The notes beneath the pieces are model-generated. The model did no database searches. It was not told the origin of the DNA and worked only from the letters and a program-made list of their open reading frames with translations. From Myrica gale (Eukaryota > Streptophyta > Magnoliopsida > Fagales > Myricaceae), in assembly GCA_963930655.1 (NCBI GenBank), contig OZ005608.1:4526001-4590000 (forward strand): DNA of 64,000 nt, given 5' to 3'. The stretch's first letter is position 1. Every line of letters starts with the position of its first letter. A program made the position numbers and the translations under genes. Below are positions 1 to 11,664 of the stretch, piece by piece.

Positions 1-116
1 TTATTTCATTTTCTTCTTTCAGATTCCTTTTGTGGAGAAACCTTGACTTTCTCTAAACATAATTTTAACAAGGCCTGTGTCTGAATCGCAATTTTATCAT
101 GGTGATCTCAATGCAG

Positions 117-365
117 GTGCACCCATACACCTACCGTAACGAGAACCAGTTCTTACACTTAAACTTCCATCAAGACCCCTATGAGGAATATGATTTCTGG
201 ATTAACAAGATAGGAGTTGATGGACTATTTACAGACTTCACCGGCAGCCTCAACAATTATCAGGAATGGACCTCTTCTCTTTCTTCCAATGACAGCGACA
301 GCCGCCGAGCATCTAAACTATTGCACAAAATTGCAGCAATGATCACTTCATATGAAAAAGTATGA
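117..365 (+). CDS. Glycerophosphodiester phosphodiesterase (GDPD5/6-like), last exon
   Basis: This is the C-terminal exon of a GDPD-family enzyme, which hydrolyses glycerophosphodiesters to glycerol-3-phosphate plus an alcohol and is linked to phosphate recycling from lipids. The exon starts after a CAG acceptor (115-116) and encodes VHPYTYRNENQFLH, then a DPYEEYDFWI segment and GVDGLFTDFTGS, ending at TGA 363-365. The VHPYTYRNEN and GLFTDF segments match the last strands of the GDPD TIM barrel in plant GDPD5/6 proteins, as known of the family. The rest of the gene, including most catalytic residues, lies to the left of the window. It converges on the RPA70 gene. Confidence 0.85.
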   Translation: MHPYTYRNENQFLHLNFHQDPYEEYDFWINKIGVDGLFTDFTGSLNNYQEWTSSLSSNDSDSRRASKLLHKIAAMITSYEKV

Positions 366-1340
366 GACAGCAAATCTTAGGAGGAACGACATCATAATCT
401 TTTTCATATGCAGTTTGTGTACAATAACGTGTACTTGAATCTTGATCGCTTGAAGTAATTTTTCATTCGTTTTCCCAGCCAATAATTGATTATTCTACCA
501 TCGGTTCAAGATAATCAATACCAATTGTTGAACTTGGCTTGCAGTCAGTTTCTTTGTGGGTCTAGATGATGCAGTCCCCTTGTCCATTTGATTAAAAAGG
601 AAATTCTATCCCGTTCTGTATTTGATTTAGTCTTCTTCAGATTAAGTTTGAATAGTTTAAGTGGGAGATTTAAAAGTCTATCCTGCACCATATTTTAAAA
701 AATAGCGAAAAGGCCTGTTTTTAACAGAATATCAACTCAGGGAGCTATTTATCATTTTTCTTACCTCGAGAGCTTATTTGCAACTTTTCAATAGCATAGA
801 GACTTTGGGTGTAATTGCAAGCCTATTTTAATTGGTTTAGTAACTGCCAATTTTGAGAAATGATGTGAAAATTCTGCAAAGAACCAACGAAAAATGCTCT
901 TTGGGGAGAGAGACAGTCCAACGCTATGGATTTACGCACGAGTTACCATGCTTCAATGTTTATAGCACAAGAACGACAGCAATTCAATCGGATATATGCA
1001 AACTCTTCTTTAAGGGAAGTAGTTGCAAGGCCCAGATTGATGTATCGGCATTCAACCATCCATCACAACTCTTTGCCTCACAGGTCACAGCATACAAGGG
1101 ATCTTGATAATAAAAATTATCGCAAGTGCATCCTCAGAATACAAAAAACGACATATATTAATCACCTGAAAGAACATATATTACAAGCAACTGTGCCAGA
1201 ACCGATTAGCAAAGCAAAAAAGATTAGGCTTATCACCACCCGACAAGGAAACTGATATTAGTAGAATCCGGGGGGATATGATCATAAGAAGGAATATTTT
1301 GCCTAGAAAGCATCATTAGAATTGTACGAATTAGACCACC
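366..1340. other. Convergent intergenic region
   Basis: This stretch lies between two convergent genes and should hold both 3' UTRs. The open frames at 853-1255 show no recognisable protein, have no splice partners and overlap each other in two frames, so I read them as chance ORFs. Confidence 0.6.
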
Positions 1341-4300
1341 CTAACCAGAAACTCTCATCTTCGATATCTCTTCCAGCAAAAATCTTGATTCATTAGCAAA
1401 ATCAACCGGAGCAACAGCCCTAACTGTGATCCTTTGCCTCCTTCCGCTATTGAACTCATTCTGAGCAACACTAATACGGAAAAGATGAGGATTCCATGTA
1501 GCTTGTTTCAGTTTTAGTTGGTATAAATTCTCTTCTCCCTCCTGAAGATATCAACATGATGAAGGAATTGGGAATTAGTTTCCAAACGTTTCACTTAGTT
1601 TACATGTTAGGTTTGACGAGTTGCATCATTGTCATCAGTAGGCTTACCTGTGATTTCAGGTTATCAAGTTCATCAGCAGAGCACCCCACAATTTTCTCTG
1701 CTTCATCATTAAAGACAGACACATATGCTTCGCCGCTTGCATCAGAAACTGTGACTACCATTATATATCTAGAAAAAGAAACAGAAAAGAATATTAGAAG
1801 CTAGGTGAAACTTCAACTCGCATATTTGTTCTAGTTGTATCAAACTGCGCAATGCTAGCTTCCAAAAGAAATTCTCAAGGCTCACCTTAAACTGCACTCT
1901 TCTTCATTTTTCTGGCACCCTTCGCACCAATACCCTGAACCCAAAGCCTCTGTCACTTTTTTGTTGCAACTTTTACACGCACGGTACCACATAGTCTGAT
2001 CAGGCTTGATGAAGCTGATATATCCTCTGATGCTGAAAAACACAGGCTGCCCAAAAGGGACAAAATCCAGATTATCCAGACTGAATAAAAAATAAAACAA
2101 TCAACAGAAAATTATTATCTCAATGCCAGCAATCATTTCTGCACATTTATTTCATAGACAACAATGTGTGGCAGTGTGGGAGTGGGATTGTGCGCGCGCG
2201 CGCGTACTTTTAAGTAAAAAAAGTTCATTATAGAATACCTTGTCTCCACCCAAGGATGGGTTGTTGGTTATAAGAGAAACAGAGACTCGGTCAGAGTACA
2301 TTGACCTTGATCCACTCGTCAACGATTGGCTCATACCAGAACCGACAGAGGCCATTGAACTTTCTTTACCCTCAGAATCATACCTGTTCAGAAACAGAAA
2401 TGTATGGTTAAAAACAATGGTCAGAAGGCTAAAAGAAGGGGGGGGGGGGGGGGGATAGCCTTCCGGCAACTACATACCAGGCTCTCAATTTCTTTGCTTC
2501 AGGTATATCTGGATTTACGAGCACTGTGCTTCTGCTCAGTGTTGACAATGATATACCTAAAACAGTACATGCAGACTACATTACAAATGGAAACATTTTC
2601 CCTTTCTCGCTAGAGAAAGTGCATAAAGAGACCATTGCGAAAGGAAACCCTTTTCCTTTAGGTATCATAAATACTTTCATCCGTTAAGCGTAAAACAAAT
2701 TTTACCTTGAAACTCCCCAACTCGAAGGGATTTTATTGCAACTATAGGAGATTTATCTGCAAGATCCAACAATAGCTGCCCCATGTCCGTTGCAAGCTCA
2801 TTCCACAAAGAGACGACAACTGTCTTTTTTCTGGAATTCAGATAACCATGGTTTTAACATAACGCTGGAGAATTAGAATGTAGCACACAGCACAAAGAAT
2901 ATACTTACGTCTCATCGGCAATGGTAAAATCTCGTTTTGGGATAGTCTCATTGTTGCTTTTCCTCCGGATGCTCATTGTCGGAGACACGTTTTGAACAAC
3001 ACCAATAACATCTAAAAATGTTTTGTCGTGAAGATTTAGTATAAAAGGAAAGAAAGGATAGCATCGTGGAGAAATAAGTAATAAATCGAAGAGCGGGTTC
3101 TTACCCACAAGCTCTTTAGCACTGACATAAGGACCTAACTGATCAATCTGGACAAAATTGAATTTTGTTTCAGGAACAAAAGCTTCTTCACTGCGGGCCT
3201 CTTCTACCTCAGAGTTCTCATTCAATGTCATTTCATAATCATTTTTCACTGTCTTAAATTGCTTGTTTGCAAGACGTAGAGTACCCTTTGAAATGTAATA
3301 AACATTCCCCAATTGAAACCTGTCGTAAAATTTCTTCGCAGCTTCATTGAACATTGTTGCTTGTATTTCCGTGCCCTGAATCAAAGTATCACATTTAGCA
3401 GACAACTACTGAAAACAACCTATAACCGGCAAGATTTAATGAAAAGGAAAATTATACATTTCGAGCATAGATTTTCTATTGCGAATGGCTTACATCTTCA
3501 TCTGTTAGCTCCACATTGAAGATGCAGCCTTCTCCTCTAGCATTCTTATAGGTACGCATATTTCCTTTGCTTGTAACACGGACCTTGATGGTCCAGCTGC
3601 CTTGGTAAGGATTCAAGGATACCAGAGGAAAAACTCTACGCGTCATGGACATCCGTGTAGCAGGGGCCATACTGAATTTCAATAAGACAAAGAACCTTCA
3701 TGAAGTCCTGGGCACATTTAAAACTTGAACAAGGAATAGCATATTGCAAGTGCTATCTAAAACTCTACAGTTCAAAATAAAAAACAAAACAAAAAAATTG
3801 GGCATGTAGTCCAAAATGAAATTCACATTAAACAGGGCATGGCAACTTACTTCTCACGTTGTTCATGCACAATCTGAGCGGCAGATTTAGCTAATACCTC
3901 CTGCTTCGGCTTCAAAAGGATGCCAGGTCCTTCGCTTTTCACCTCACTCTTGATCTCGTTTTCTTGCTTCACCACAGTGTTGAGACCATTTTCTTGCTTT
4001 GGTTTCAATAAAATGCCAGTCTCCTCGCTCTTGATCTCTGTTTCAAGCGGAGGAGATACCACCTCGCATTTCGTGACAATTAGATATCTGAAAGATAACA
4101 AAACTTTTAAGACCCCAAGCGAACGATTGTTTAATTTAGGCTTGCAGAAGAAGATAATTTTAGATAATAGACATCAGTTTTGTTGGATCTCTGTTGGAAG
4201 GGATGCTTACTTGTCAGGCTTATTTGGGATGTCATTGAGAGTATAGTCAAGAACTCGAATTAGACCCAGGTTCTGAATATTTCCAGACATCACCTCCGAA

Positions 4301-4996
4301 CTCATGTTTGATGGTAGTATCGCCCTTAGCTTCCTCTTTCCATCGTTAGCTGAAAACCTAGAAGCAGAGTATCGAGAAAGAGCTTCAGAAACTCAGAATT
4401 AGGTAACCAAGTTCTGTGATACCACCAAAAAAACGTTCCAGCCATGATGCAGATGAACTTAGAAGCCCGAGAGGAAAGAAGACAACCCACAAAAACATCA
4501 TCTCAAATTTACATGCCGTACTATTTAGAAATACGGGCATTTCTACATGCATCTTGCCAATAGATTGAAATGAAAAAAACAGATCTAAATCCAATATTGA
4601 TATAATTTTCCAGCAACCAAATCTCGCAGCCTACGAATCCAGATCTACGTATGAGCTGTGGTGAAATAAAAAGCTTCAATTGATCAAGCCCCAAAACTAA
4701 AGGCAAAAAAGACTACAAGTAAAGTAATAGAAAAAACTAAACAAAACAAAATATTCATACGAAAAATAAAAATAAACTTAACAACAAGGCTCAATGACAA
4801 GGTTGACACCAGATCAAATAAGACTTCTATAGGCAGTGACAGTGAAGGGGAAAACTCACATGAAACGGTTACCGGCAGTTCCAGTGGCCTTGAGATCCAC
4901 TACTTGGACGACGATCTCAGGGACCTCGGAGGAAGATTCTGGTGACGGGTTGGAAAGTATGGTCGAGATCGCATCCGGGCTCACCTGTGTTGCCAT
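1341..4996 (-). CDS. RPA1B: Replication protein A 70 kDa DNA-binding subunit (RPA70B type), 12 exons
   Basis: Large subunit of the nuclear single-stranded-DNA-binding RPA trimer, acting in replication and repair. Exons on the minus strand: 4860-4996, 4211-4357, 3851-4087, 3494-3671, 3105-3375, 2909-3011, 2706-2830, 2478-2556, 2239-2383, 1886-2046, 1648-1768, 1341-1541. They join in frame to 634 residues, close to the family length. The start [17 protein letters not shown] and the motif NRFMFSANDGK are typical of the RPA70B/D group. Three OB-type regions are visible: the N-terminal domain, DBD-A/B after [11 protein letters not shown], and DBD-C with a zinc ribbon (C498, C501, C515, C518 in ACKSC...WCEGC). 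The linker at about residues 95-170 repeats GILLKPKQE twice. The exon 10 acceptor is taken at the internal CAG (2047-2048), because the more distal AG would bring in a stop. The first ATG is at 4996. Assignment to B rather than D is by similarity only. Confidence 0.93.
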
Positions 4997-5139
4997 TCTC
5001 TTCCTTTATCTATCACTGTAAGAACCCTCTTTACTCTTCCAGATATTTCTCTCTGGCTGATTGATCAACGAGACACGAAGAAAAAACGGCGAATAGAGAG
5101 AGAGAGAGCGAGAGAACAGTTTTGTACCCTCTGCACCTT

Positions 5140-5200
5140 GGCGGGAACTAATCCTTTTGATTTATTTGGTTTCTTTTTCTGCCTTGTCTTTCTCCCGCGG
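5140..5200 (-). promoter_or_regulatory. Two E2F-like sites upstream of RPA70
   Basis: GGCGGGAA lies at 5140-5147 and CTCCCGCG at 5192-5199, within about 210 bp upstream of the RPA70 start codon. Both resemble the TTSSCGC-type core bound by E2F factors, and RPA genes are known S-phase E2F targets. Neither is a perfect plant consensus, so function is inferred. A (GA)n run at 5097-5114 sits between them and the ATG in the likely leader. Confidence 0.4.
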
Positions 5201-5539
5201 ATTGGGCTTTTTTACGCGGCAAAGCTTCCGATTTTTGGAATTTTTTGATGTGTTTCTTTAATATTAACCCTGAGGGTTGGCGCCAACAGTAATTTTTGCC
5301 CGCAAGCGGTATCGAATTTCCGGTCTTATCCTTTTTGCCTCATATTGGACCCATTTTACGAATGTGGGCTGGGTTTTTACGTGGACCGCCCGAGTCATCT
5401 CTCGGCCCAATGGGTATGCAAAGTGCAAACAGAAAAACATCTAGAATACAGACGGGATCAAGGAAAAAAAAATAAAGGAAGAAAAATAGAAATTGCAGGA
5501 TTATGACGAATATATTCTGGTAATTCTATTTATATCCTA

Positions 5540-5985
5540 TTATAAGAAATTTGGTCATTAGGTTTTGAATTTTTTAACAAATCTATTTTTAAATTGATAA
5601 TAGAAGTCTCTAATTTTATAATTTTTATCATATAAGTCATTCACTTAAAATTTTATTCTTAAAATTAATGGTTCACAAGTCAATTTCAATCATAAATTGA
5701 CATATGTCACACAAAATTAAAATAATATTATTTATAATTTTTCCTTTTTTATTTTTTAAAATAATCAAAATAATTTAGTTTGTTTTTTTTAAATAAACAA
5801 ATTATAAATTTATGATTGAAATTAACATATGAATTATTAACTTTATAATAAAAACTTAAGGGAATTAATTATTTGATAAAAATTACAAACTCAATAACTT
5901 GAATAATCAATTTAAAAACCAAAAGCTATTTATTAAAATAGGTCAAAACCCAAAGACCAAATAGATACATAACCCTAAATAATAA
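5540..5985. repeat. AT-rich imperfect terminal inverted repeat element
   Basis: The two halves are inverted, imperfect copies. The left arm reads GGTCATTAGGTTTTGAAT, then TAATTTTTATCA, then CAATTTCAATCATAAAT. The right arm gives the same order on the opposite strand, ending near 5985. No ORF is present. This fits a degenerate non-autonomous DNA transposon. I could not fix exact ends or a target duplication. Confidence 0.5.
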
Positions 5986-6044
5986 CTATGGTTCTACACA
6001 TGTACGGTATACCGTCTTCACAATAAATGACAAATTTTATTATT

Positions 6045-6260
6045 AAAAAAATGATAAATATAAAATCAATTCTCGTGGTATATGAAAAAATCGAATTAGT
6101 CATCGTGATAACATAAACATAAAATTAGTCTTTCTGATCTCACAAATCTCACAAAAGTATAAAATTAGTCTCTAATGAATGAACCAAACTCAAATGAAAG
6201 TGGGACCAGAGGGACTAATTTTATATTATTGTTATCACTAATACTAATTTGATTTTCGCT
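6045..6260. repeat. Small MITE-like inverted repeat
   Basis: The left arm (GAATTAGTCATCGTGATAAC, then AAAATTAGTC) is mirrored at 6209-6256 (GACTAATTTTAT, then TTATCACTAATACTAATT) on the opposite strand. The element is short, non-coding and AT-rich. Superfamily is not assignable from what is visible. Confidence 0.45.
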
Positions 6261-7158
6261 TGTAGCATTTATCTAAAAAAAAATTATGCGCATGTATAAG
6301 TAAAACTTCCAATCATCAATGTAACGTATGAAGAGAGGAGGAAAAAACAGAGTAAAAGTAAAGCAATCATGGAAATTGCTTTCACTCCATCTGGAAACAC
6401 GAACTCCTCTTGTTTTGCTGGAGATCCCCCTTGACCATTGCTTCCTTGATTCTTCTTGTTTCTCCTAATGAGAGACTGACTGACTGACTATGAATCCTCG
6501 TATAAGGTGGAAATTGCAACGCTACAAATGCATAAAAAGAGGACTGCAGTTTTAGCTTTGTGTATGGTGTTTGAGGCGACGTGTGTATCTGCACAAGTGT
6601 GCAAACCTTCTGCAGGGCCATTACCCCCAAGACTTTGAATCAGCCAAGGAGTTTAAAAGGATTCAGTATCCTAAAGAACAGAAAGGGTAACAAGAGAAGC
6701 AAGATAGCCATCTGTTGTGTGCCACATTCCGGGTTGCCGCTTGGTTCTGAACTGCTTTTGTTGTTTCTTTAGGGTTTTTTGGCTGTGACTCCGACTGCAG
6801 CACTGGCAATGGGCCTGACTGTTGCTTTTGCTTCTCTGGACCTGGCTTCAGAGACATATTTTTATCCCCATCCCCTAACAATCTTCATAAACAAAACACA
6901 CGAATTCAGCTATTTGCTCAGTATGCCATTAAACATTCATAATGTCAGGCGCATATGAAGTTAAAGAAGATTCTATCAGGTAATTAGGAGTACTTATTTT
7001 AGGTTTCTGTTTCTTTGAATGAAATGGTTTATAAGTTATTATAAGTGGTGTTTTCTTTGGAGAAGCTAGATAATTTCACAATCTTAAGATCTAGAAAAGC
7101 TTAGAGATAACTAGAGGTGCAACGTCAATTAGTTTTAAGATAACCAAAGCATCCATGC
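6261..7158. other. Intergenic, no gene recognised
   Basis: Nothing coding is recognisable. A short ACTG repeat (6476-6488) is present. The part nearest 7158 is probably the 3' UTR of the serine-rich gene, which is transcribed toward it. Confidence 0.5.
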
Positions 7159-8022
7159 TCACATTGGAAAAGCAAAAGAATTTGTGCTCCCATCGGAAGC
7201 TGAAATGCTAGCTGAAGGAGAGGCTTTCCCAGCAAGAGATGGACTAGCTTTGGTGTGATCTGCTGCATTTTCCTTCATAACTTCCATGACTGTTTCTGCA
7301 GCTGTTGCTCCCATTGCTGTAGAACCCTCATCGGAAGTAACACTTTTTTGGCCAATTTCGGTTGATATATTCCTTGGAGGCAGGTTACTCGACAAGTCAA
7401 TGAACAACCCGGATATCGATATTTCCCCAGGCTTACTCAACTCACCAGATTTCCCTAACAAAAAGACTTGGTCTTTGGTGAAACTCATGTTCCCCATGTG
7501 AATGCTAAACGACCATTCAGTGGAATTGGTACTCCATTCCATAGGGGCTGTAGATTTAGTTCTCGCGAAGACATAGGAGGGAATCCTTTGCGGAGAAGAA
7601 TCAGAATCACCAGATCGCTCCATCACCTGCACTGGAGGAAATTGTGTTGCTGACTTATCAGTTGAGCTTGATCCATTACTAGGACCAGAAACTACTACTG
7701 GTGGCATCTCTGCCAATCCATAATTATGTTGTTCATGATTGGCTGCAGAGCTGATTGGGATGTTCTCATTGCTATAAGTTGAAGCTAACTGAGTGTCCTC
7801 ATCACGGCTGGGGAGGCCTGTTCTGCCTTCAAGGTGATCGCTGGTTGCATTTGCACTCATTTCCGAGGGGTCTTCAGATGACGAGACAGATGATAAGGAG
7901 CTGGAGGACGATGATGATGAGGGCTCTAACTTTTTGTACGTAGAGAGATCATCTTCACCAATTGTTGTATCAGGAATTGTCTCCAGATCACTGATTGTTC
8001 TTATCCCTTTTCCAGGTTCCAT
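7159..8022 (-). CDS. Serine-rich plant protein of unknown function
   Basis: A single open exon encodes about 287 residues from the ATG at 8020-8022. The N-terminus begins MEPGKGIRTISDLETIPDTT, followed by a poly-serine tract. A conserved-looking block reads EWSFSIHMGNMSFTKDQVFL then LLGKSGELSKPGEISISG in the middle, and the protein ends NSFAFPM. The block has the look of a real plant-specific family, but I cannot name it and assign no function. Composition is Ser/Thr-rich and mostly disordered, with no signal peptide or membrane segment. A CTTTCAG acceptor lies directly upstream of the ATG, so an upstream leader exon is likely. The frame remains open back to an in-frame TGA at 8068-8070. Confidence 0.65.
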   Translation of the reverse strand: MEPGKGIRTISDLETIPDTTIGEDDLSTYKKLEPSSSSSSSSLSSVSSSEDPSEMSANATSDHLEGRTGLPSRDEDTQLASTYSNENIPISSAANHEQHNYGLAEMPPVVVSGPSNGSSSTDKSATQFPPVQVMERSGDSDSSPQRIPSYVFARTKSTAPMEWSTNSTEWSFSIHMGNMSFTKDQVFLLGKSGELSKPGEISISGLFIDLSSNLPPRNISTEIGQKSVTSDEGSTAMGATAAETVMEVMKENAADHTKASPSLAGKASPSASISASDGSTNSFAFPM

Positions 8023-8067
8023 AACTGAAAGATTATGGTTTGATTCAGGTACCAATACTACCAAAAG

Positions 8068-8409
8068 TCATGTGCTTGCGTCATCGTGAAGCTTTATGGG
8101 CCTAGCAGTGCCCGCGGGGGACTCAGTGGTAGCATTTGCAGCCAAGTGCGAGGTCGCTTCAAACATAGAGAAGTAGGACGGCGATGATGAGATGCTCAAG
8201 TTTTCGTGTGGAGTGAAAATGGTAGTTTCCACAAGGGCGGGAGCAAAATGTGCCATCAAATCAATCTCTATGTTGCACCCATTTCCAGGCTCCATTACCG
8301 ATACTGTTTGTTTTGGTTCTTGCTCCAAAGGTCCCATGCCATTGTAATGGCTCAGTTCTTGGTTGTTGATAGTGCTTGCATTTGTATCCAATAACCAGGT
8401 TTCCGCCAT
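8068..8409 (-). pseudogene. Diverged partial duplicate of the serine-rich protein N-terminus
   Basis: The ORF begins MAETWLLDTNASTINNQ and encodes 113 residues. It contains VSVMEPGNG and, near its end, ANATTESPAGTARP and DDAST. The downstream gene has the same markers in the same order: LSVMEPGKG, MSANATSDHLEGRTG and DTQLAST. I read it as a partial tandem copy of the N-terminal half, in the same frame and separated by one TGA. It could instead be a true upstream exon whose splicing removes the stop. An AG at 8438-8439 could serve as its acceptor. Confidence 0.45.
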
Positions 8410-10459
8410 TGAAGGGGCAGAAGATGACAGATGAGTGAACTAGCGTTTGCCCAGGGGTAGAAGTATCACCGGTCAAAAATCGAGGCTGGATGTGTCCCAA
8501 GATCCCTAATAGTTCCACATCCTTAATCAGATCCCACGATAGGAACTGCTAACAAGTAACACCTGACATTATTGAACATTATGTCGTTCAAAATAGAAGG
8601 AAGAAGTGCAAAATGAAACAGAAATAGGCTTATGATTGCAATTCGGGCAAATTATTATACTAAATTACTGGCATCTTAAAACTCAGTATTTATATTAACA
8701 TAACCTTGTCCTCACGCCCTTGCAGTAAACCTTTTGCTTAACCATTTTCCATTTAGGTGGTGGGAGATGACTATTCACCAAACGGACACATTGACTCATT
8801 TTTACATACTTACATGACATACAAATGTATAAGCCATTTCTATTCACGTAGGCACATACCAATCAAATGGTGGAATTCTTCTGCCAAACTGTTTTGCCTC
8901 ATTTAGATCTTTCAAGTGTTGGCGCAAGAATTCGTGGTTTTGAATCTGAAATCATCTCAATATTTCTTCCAAATCTAAAGGAGATGATATGGATTGGTAA
9001 CTAAGGGATTGCAAGTTATATCATTGTCAGCATGGAGGCCAGGATTTGTCTCTGCCTGCTAGAGTACAGAGAACCATTTTTAAGGCCTTCACCGACAACT
9101 TTCTTTCCATCCAAGTGAAAAAGTGGCATAATGTTTTTGTACATTGCGAAAAAGAACACAATTTTTTATCTCATAATTGTGAAAGAATCAATCTCGTTCT
9201 TTTCTTTTCTCGGTACAAACTTTGACCTATCAATGAATTTCAAGCTACTTGCTGTATACAAAGAGCACAGAAAAGCAAAATTTCAAGCGTGTTAACTTGC
9301 ACATAAGTCAACAAAACCAAACAGAAAGACTCAGAAACATGGTGGTTGCTGAGATATAAACATGACAAATCAAAAGAAAGGCGAGATGAGATATAAGGTA
9401 AATGTACCATAGAAAGGAAAGAACAAGATACACACGTTTGGAGTGCAGAACTCAACTTGAAATAGCTAGCAACCCCAAAGTGCTAGAAAGATTGAATGCA
9501 TCATAGAAAGAAAAGAATGAATGGGGTCAGACCGATATACGTATATGAACGGCGGAACTCAGTTTGAAACAGCAAGCATCCCCCCAAAGTGCCAAGAGAT
9601 TGCTGGCTCCAGCTCAAATGCGCCGAGCACTACCCCGAGACTCCTTCTCTACCTTTACCTCAATCAATAGTGGAAGGTTAGAGATTATAATTATCACAAA
9701 CTGAGGAACGGAAGGCCTTGCATGGTTTTAAGCGTTTTTCTATATCTTTCCTTAAATAAACGAACTCTCCGTCTGCGCACGCTGGTTCATCCAACCAACT
9801 TTTCAATCTCAGGCTGGGGAGACGTGGTAACAGCTTGAAAGCTGAGTTCAACGAGGACAAATCTGTGAAATACATATTTCTTCTGTTGCTAATTTTCTAT
9901 ATATTCATTTTGAGTCAAATATATTTTCTCCCTTTCAACTGTTATAATTTTAACACTTTGCACTCAAATTATCAAATTTCATTATATTTCATCTTTCAAA
10001 TATGTATATTATAGACTTTGCACATCCTTCCATAAATTTAAATCGAAATAAATATCCTTTTCAATAAATATTAATTTTACCTTCACAATTTTTGGCTATT
10101 ATAATTTGTGTGAGGGTAAATATGTTATTCTGCTGATAAAGAATGCCATTTTTTTTTATCTAAATTAATTACTTAAGGATGGTGATTGTCAGGGAGAAAT
10201 GTAATAATATCCTGATAGTTTATAGGCAAAAATAAAATGTATGTTTTTTCATTTTCATTTTGGTTCACTATATATACTCAATGTTACACGTGGGATCAAT
10301 ATTTATATAGAAGTACAAATAACGTGGGGTGATATATATTAATATTCATTTATTGTGGCTCCTTTAAGAAGTATCTCCATGAGCTGTCGAATTTGGTAGT
10401 TTCTATATATTGGGCTTTGGGTTGGAGATAGACATAAATCAAAATGGGCTATCCTAGTG
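8410..10459. other. Intergenic, no gene recognised
   Basis: Only short ORFs without recognisable motifs occur. The stretch from about 9900 is strongly AT-rich. The start may include the leader of the serine-rich gene. Confidence 0.5.
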
Positions 10460-11208
10460 GGCTCATTAGATAACTTTTTTTTTTCTAAGTAAACGTGAAT
10501 TTTATTTCACAACAAATGTGCTTACAGCCCTTCAAAATCGAATATAAAGAATAACTCATTATAGCATCATTGACAGCGTTAAAGGCTATACATTTAACGA
10601 CTTTAAAGGCTAGATTCCAAATGGTCAAAATGACCTTAGCAAGACGGATCCAAAGTTTCATAGATTCTAAACGGGTCCAAATACTTGTAAAAAACGTTCT
10701 CTAGAAAAGTAGGTAGTCATGCACCTCACTCCCACTTCCCCGAAAGATCATCTACAACAACACAAATGGACAATAAGATACATGACAAAAAATTGCATAA
10801 ATAAAATTAACGTACACCAGTGAAATACAACAAAACACTCAAAGTAAAAGGACACCGGTCGACTGGAAAGCGTTCAGGAAACATGGCCCTAAGAAAACAA
10901 GTCGAACAACCCAAGCAAATCCACAAAAGAGGAGGCGCGTGGCACACGCGCGAGCGGGGTGGTCGTGCAGACCGAGACGGACGTTAGGAGTTGCTGATTT
11001 CATCCATCCTGCGCGTGCCCACCAACATCCGCCTGAAACGCCAAGATTTGGCGTGGAAAACAGTTATTGAGGGAGACCAGAAGAGTGAAGAGAATGGTAG
11101 ATTTGGTCTGACCAAGAGAGAGGGGAGAGGGAGGGAGGGAGAGGGCGATGGGAGGCGCTCCTCCCGCGGCCAGTCGCAGTGAAAGGGGAGAGGCTCATTA
11201 GATAACTT
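10460..11208 (-). mobile_element. Poly(A) retro-insertion flanked by a 17-bp target duplication
   Basis: GGCTCATTAGATAACTT occurs at 10460-10476 and again, unchanged, at 11192-11208. Between them lie 715 bp which, read on the minus strand, start in a GC-rich CT-tract region and end with an AATAAAA signal shortly before an A-run abutting the duplication. A long TSD plus poly(A) is the hallmark of L1/LINE-type target-primed reverse transcription. The insert has no reverse transcriptase, so it is either an internally deleted LINE or a trans-mobilised transcript. Its 5' part holds only a 14-codon ORF ending in DEISNS. Confidence 0.8.
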
Positions 11209-11664
11209 GATCCATTCAAATTTGTAAGTTGCTGAGGGACTCAATCAGTCCACCAAATATAAAAAGCCCACGTTAGCTGCACCCAAAAATGGATCATCTC
11301 TACCGCACCCAACCTCCAGGCTTCTGCAAAAGCGACAGCCTACTGAAATGTGCCACGCGCCATGAGAGTTGGGCGAGCAAATCGGTTGGCGAATTAGGTG
11401 TTTTTTCCCGACCCGAGTCGCCGCGGAATACTAGCAGCTAATTTGTTTTGGAAGTCTTTTTTTTTCTTCTTCTTTGATAGCAAGACAAAAGGCAAAAGTG
11501 CTAATAAATAAATAAAAACAAAAGCTAAAAGTCAAATGCGTAGTAAACTCCAAAAGTTTATCCCACCAAATTCCTTTATCCAAAGATAAAATAATTTAAA
11601 AAATCTCTTAGACAAACAATTTGCATGAGATTTTATATAATAAATACGAATAGACGCGGGACCT

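Noticed and set aside
853..1255. Overlapping ORFs of 84 and 109 codons between GDPD and RPA70
   Set aside because: They lie between convergent 3' ends, overlap in different frames, and show no motif or splice structure.
2152..2469. Homopolymer G run and (CG)n tract as unusual regulatory structures
   Set aside because: Both are within RPA70 introns (2047-2238 region or 2384-2477) and are ordinary simple repeats; G-quadruplex formation is possible but unsupported.
8068..8409. Copia-type retrotransposon protease motif suggested by WLLDTNAS
   Set aside because: The catalytic motif would need D-S/T-G-A; Asn replaces Gly, no other copia domains follow, and similarity to the neighbouring gene explains the ORF better.
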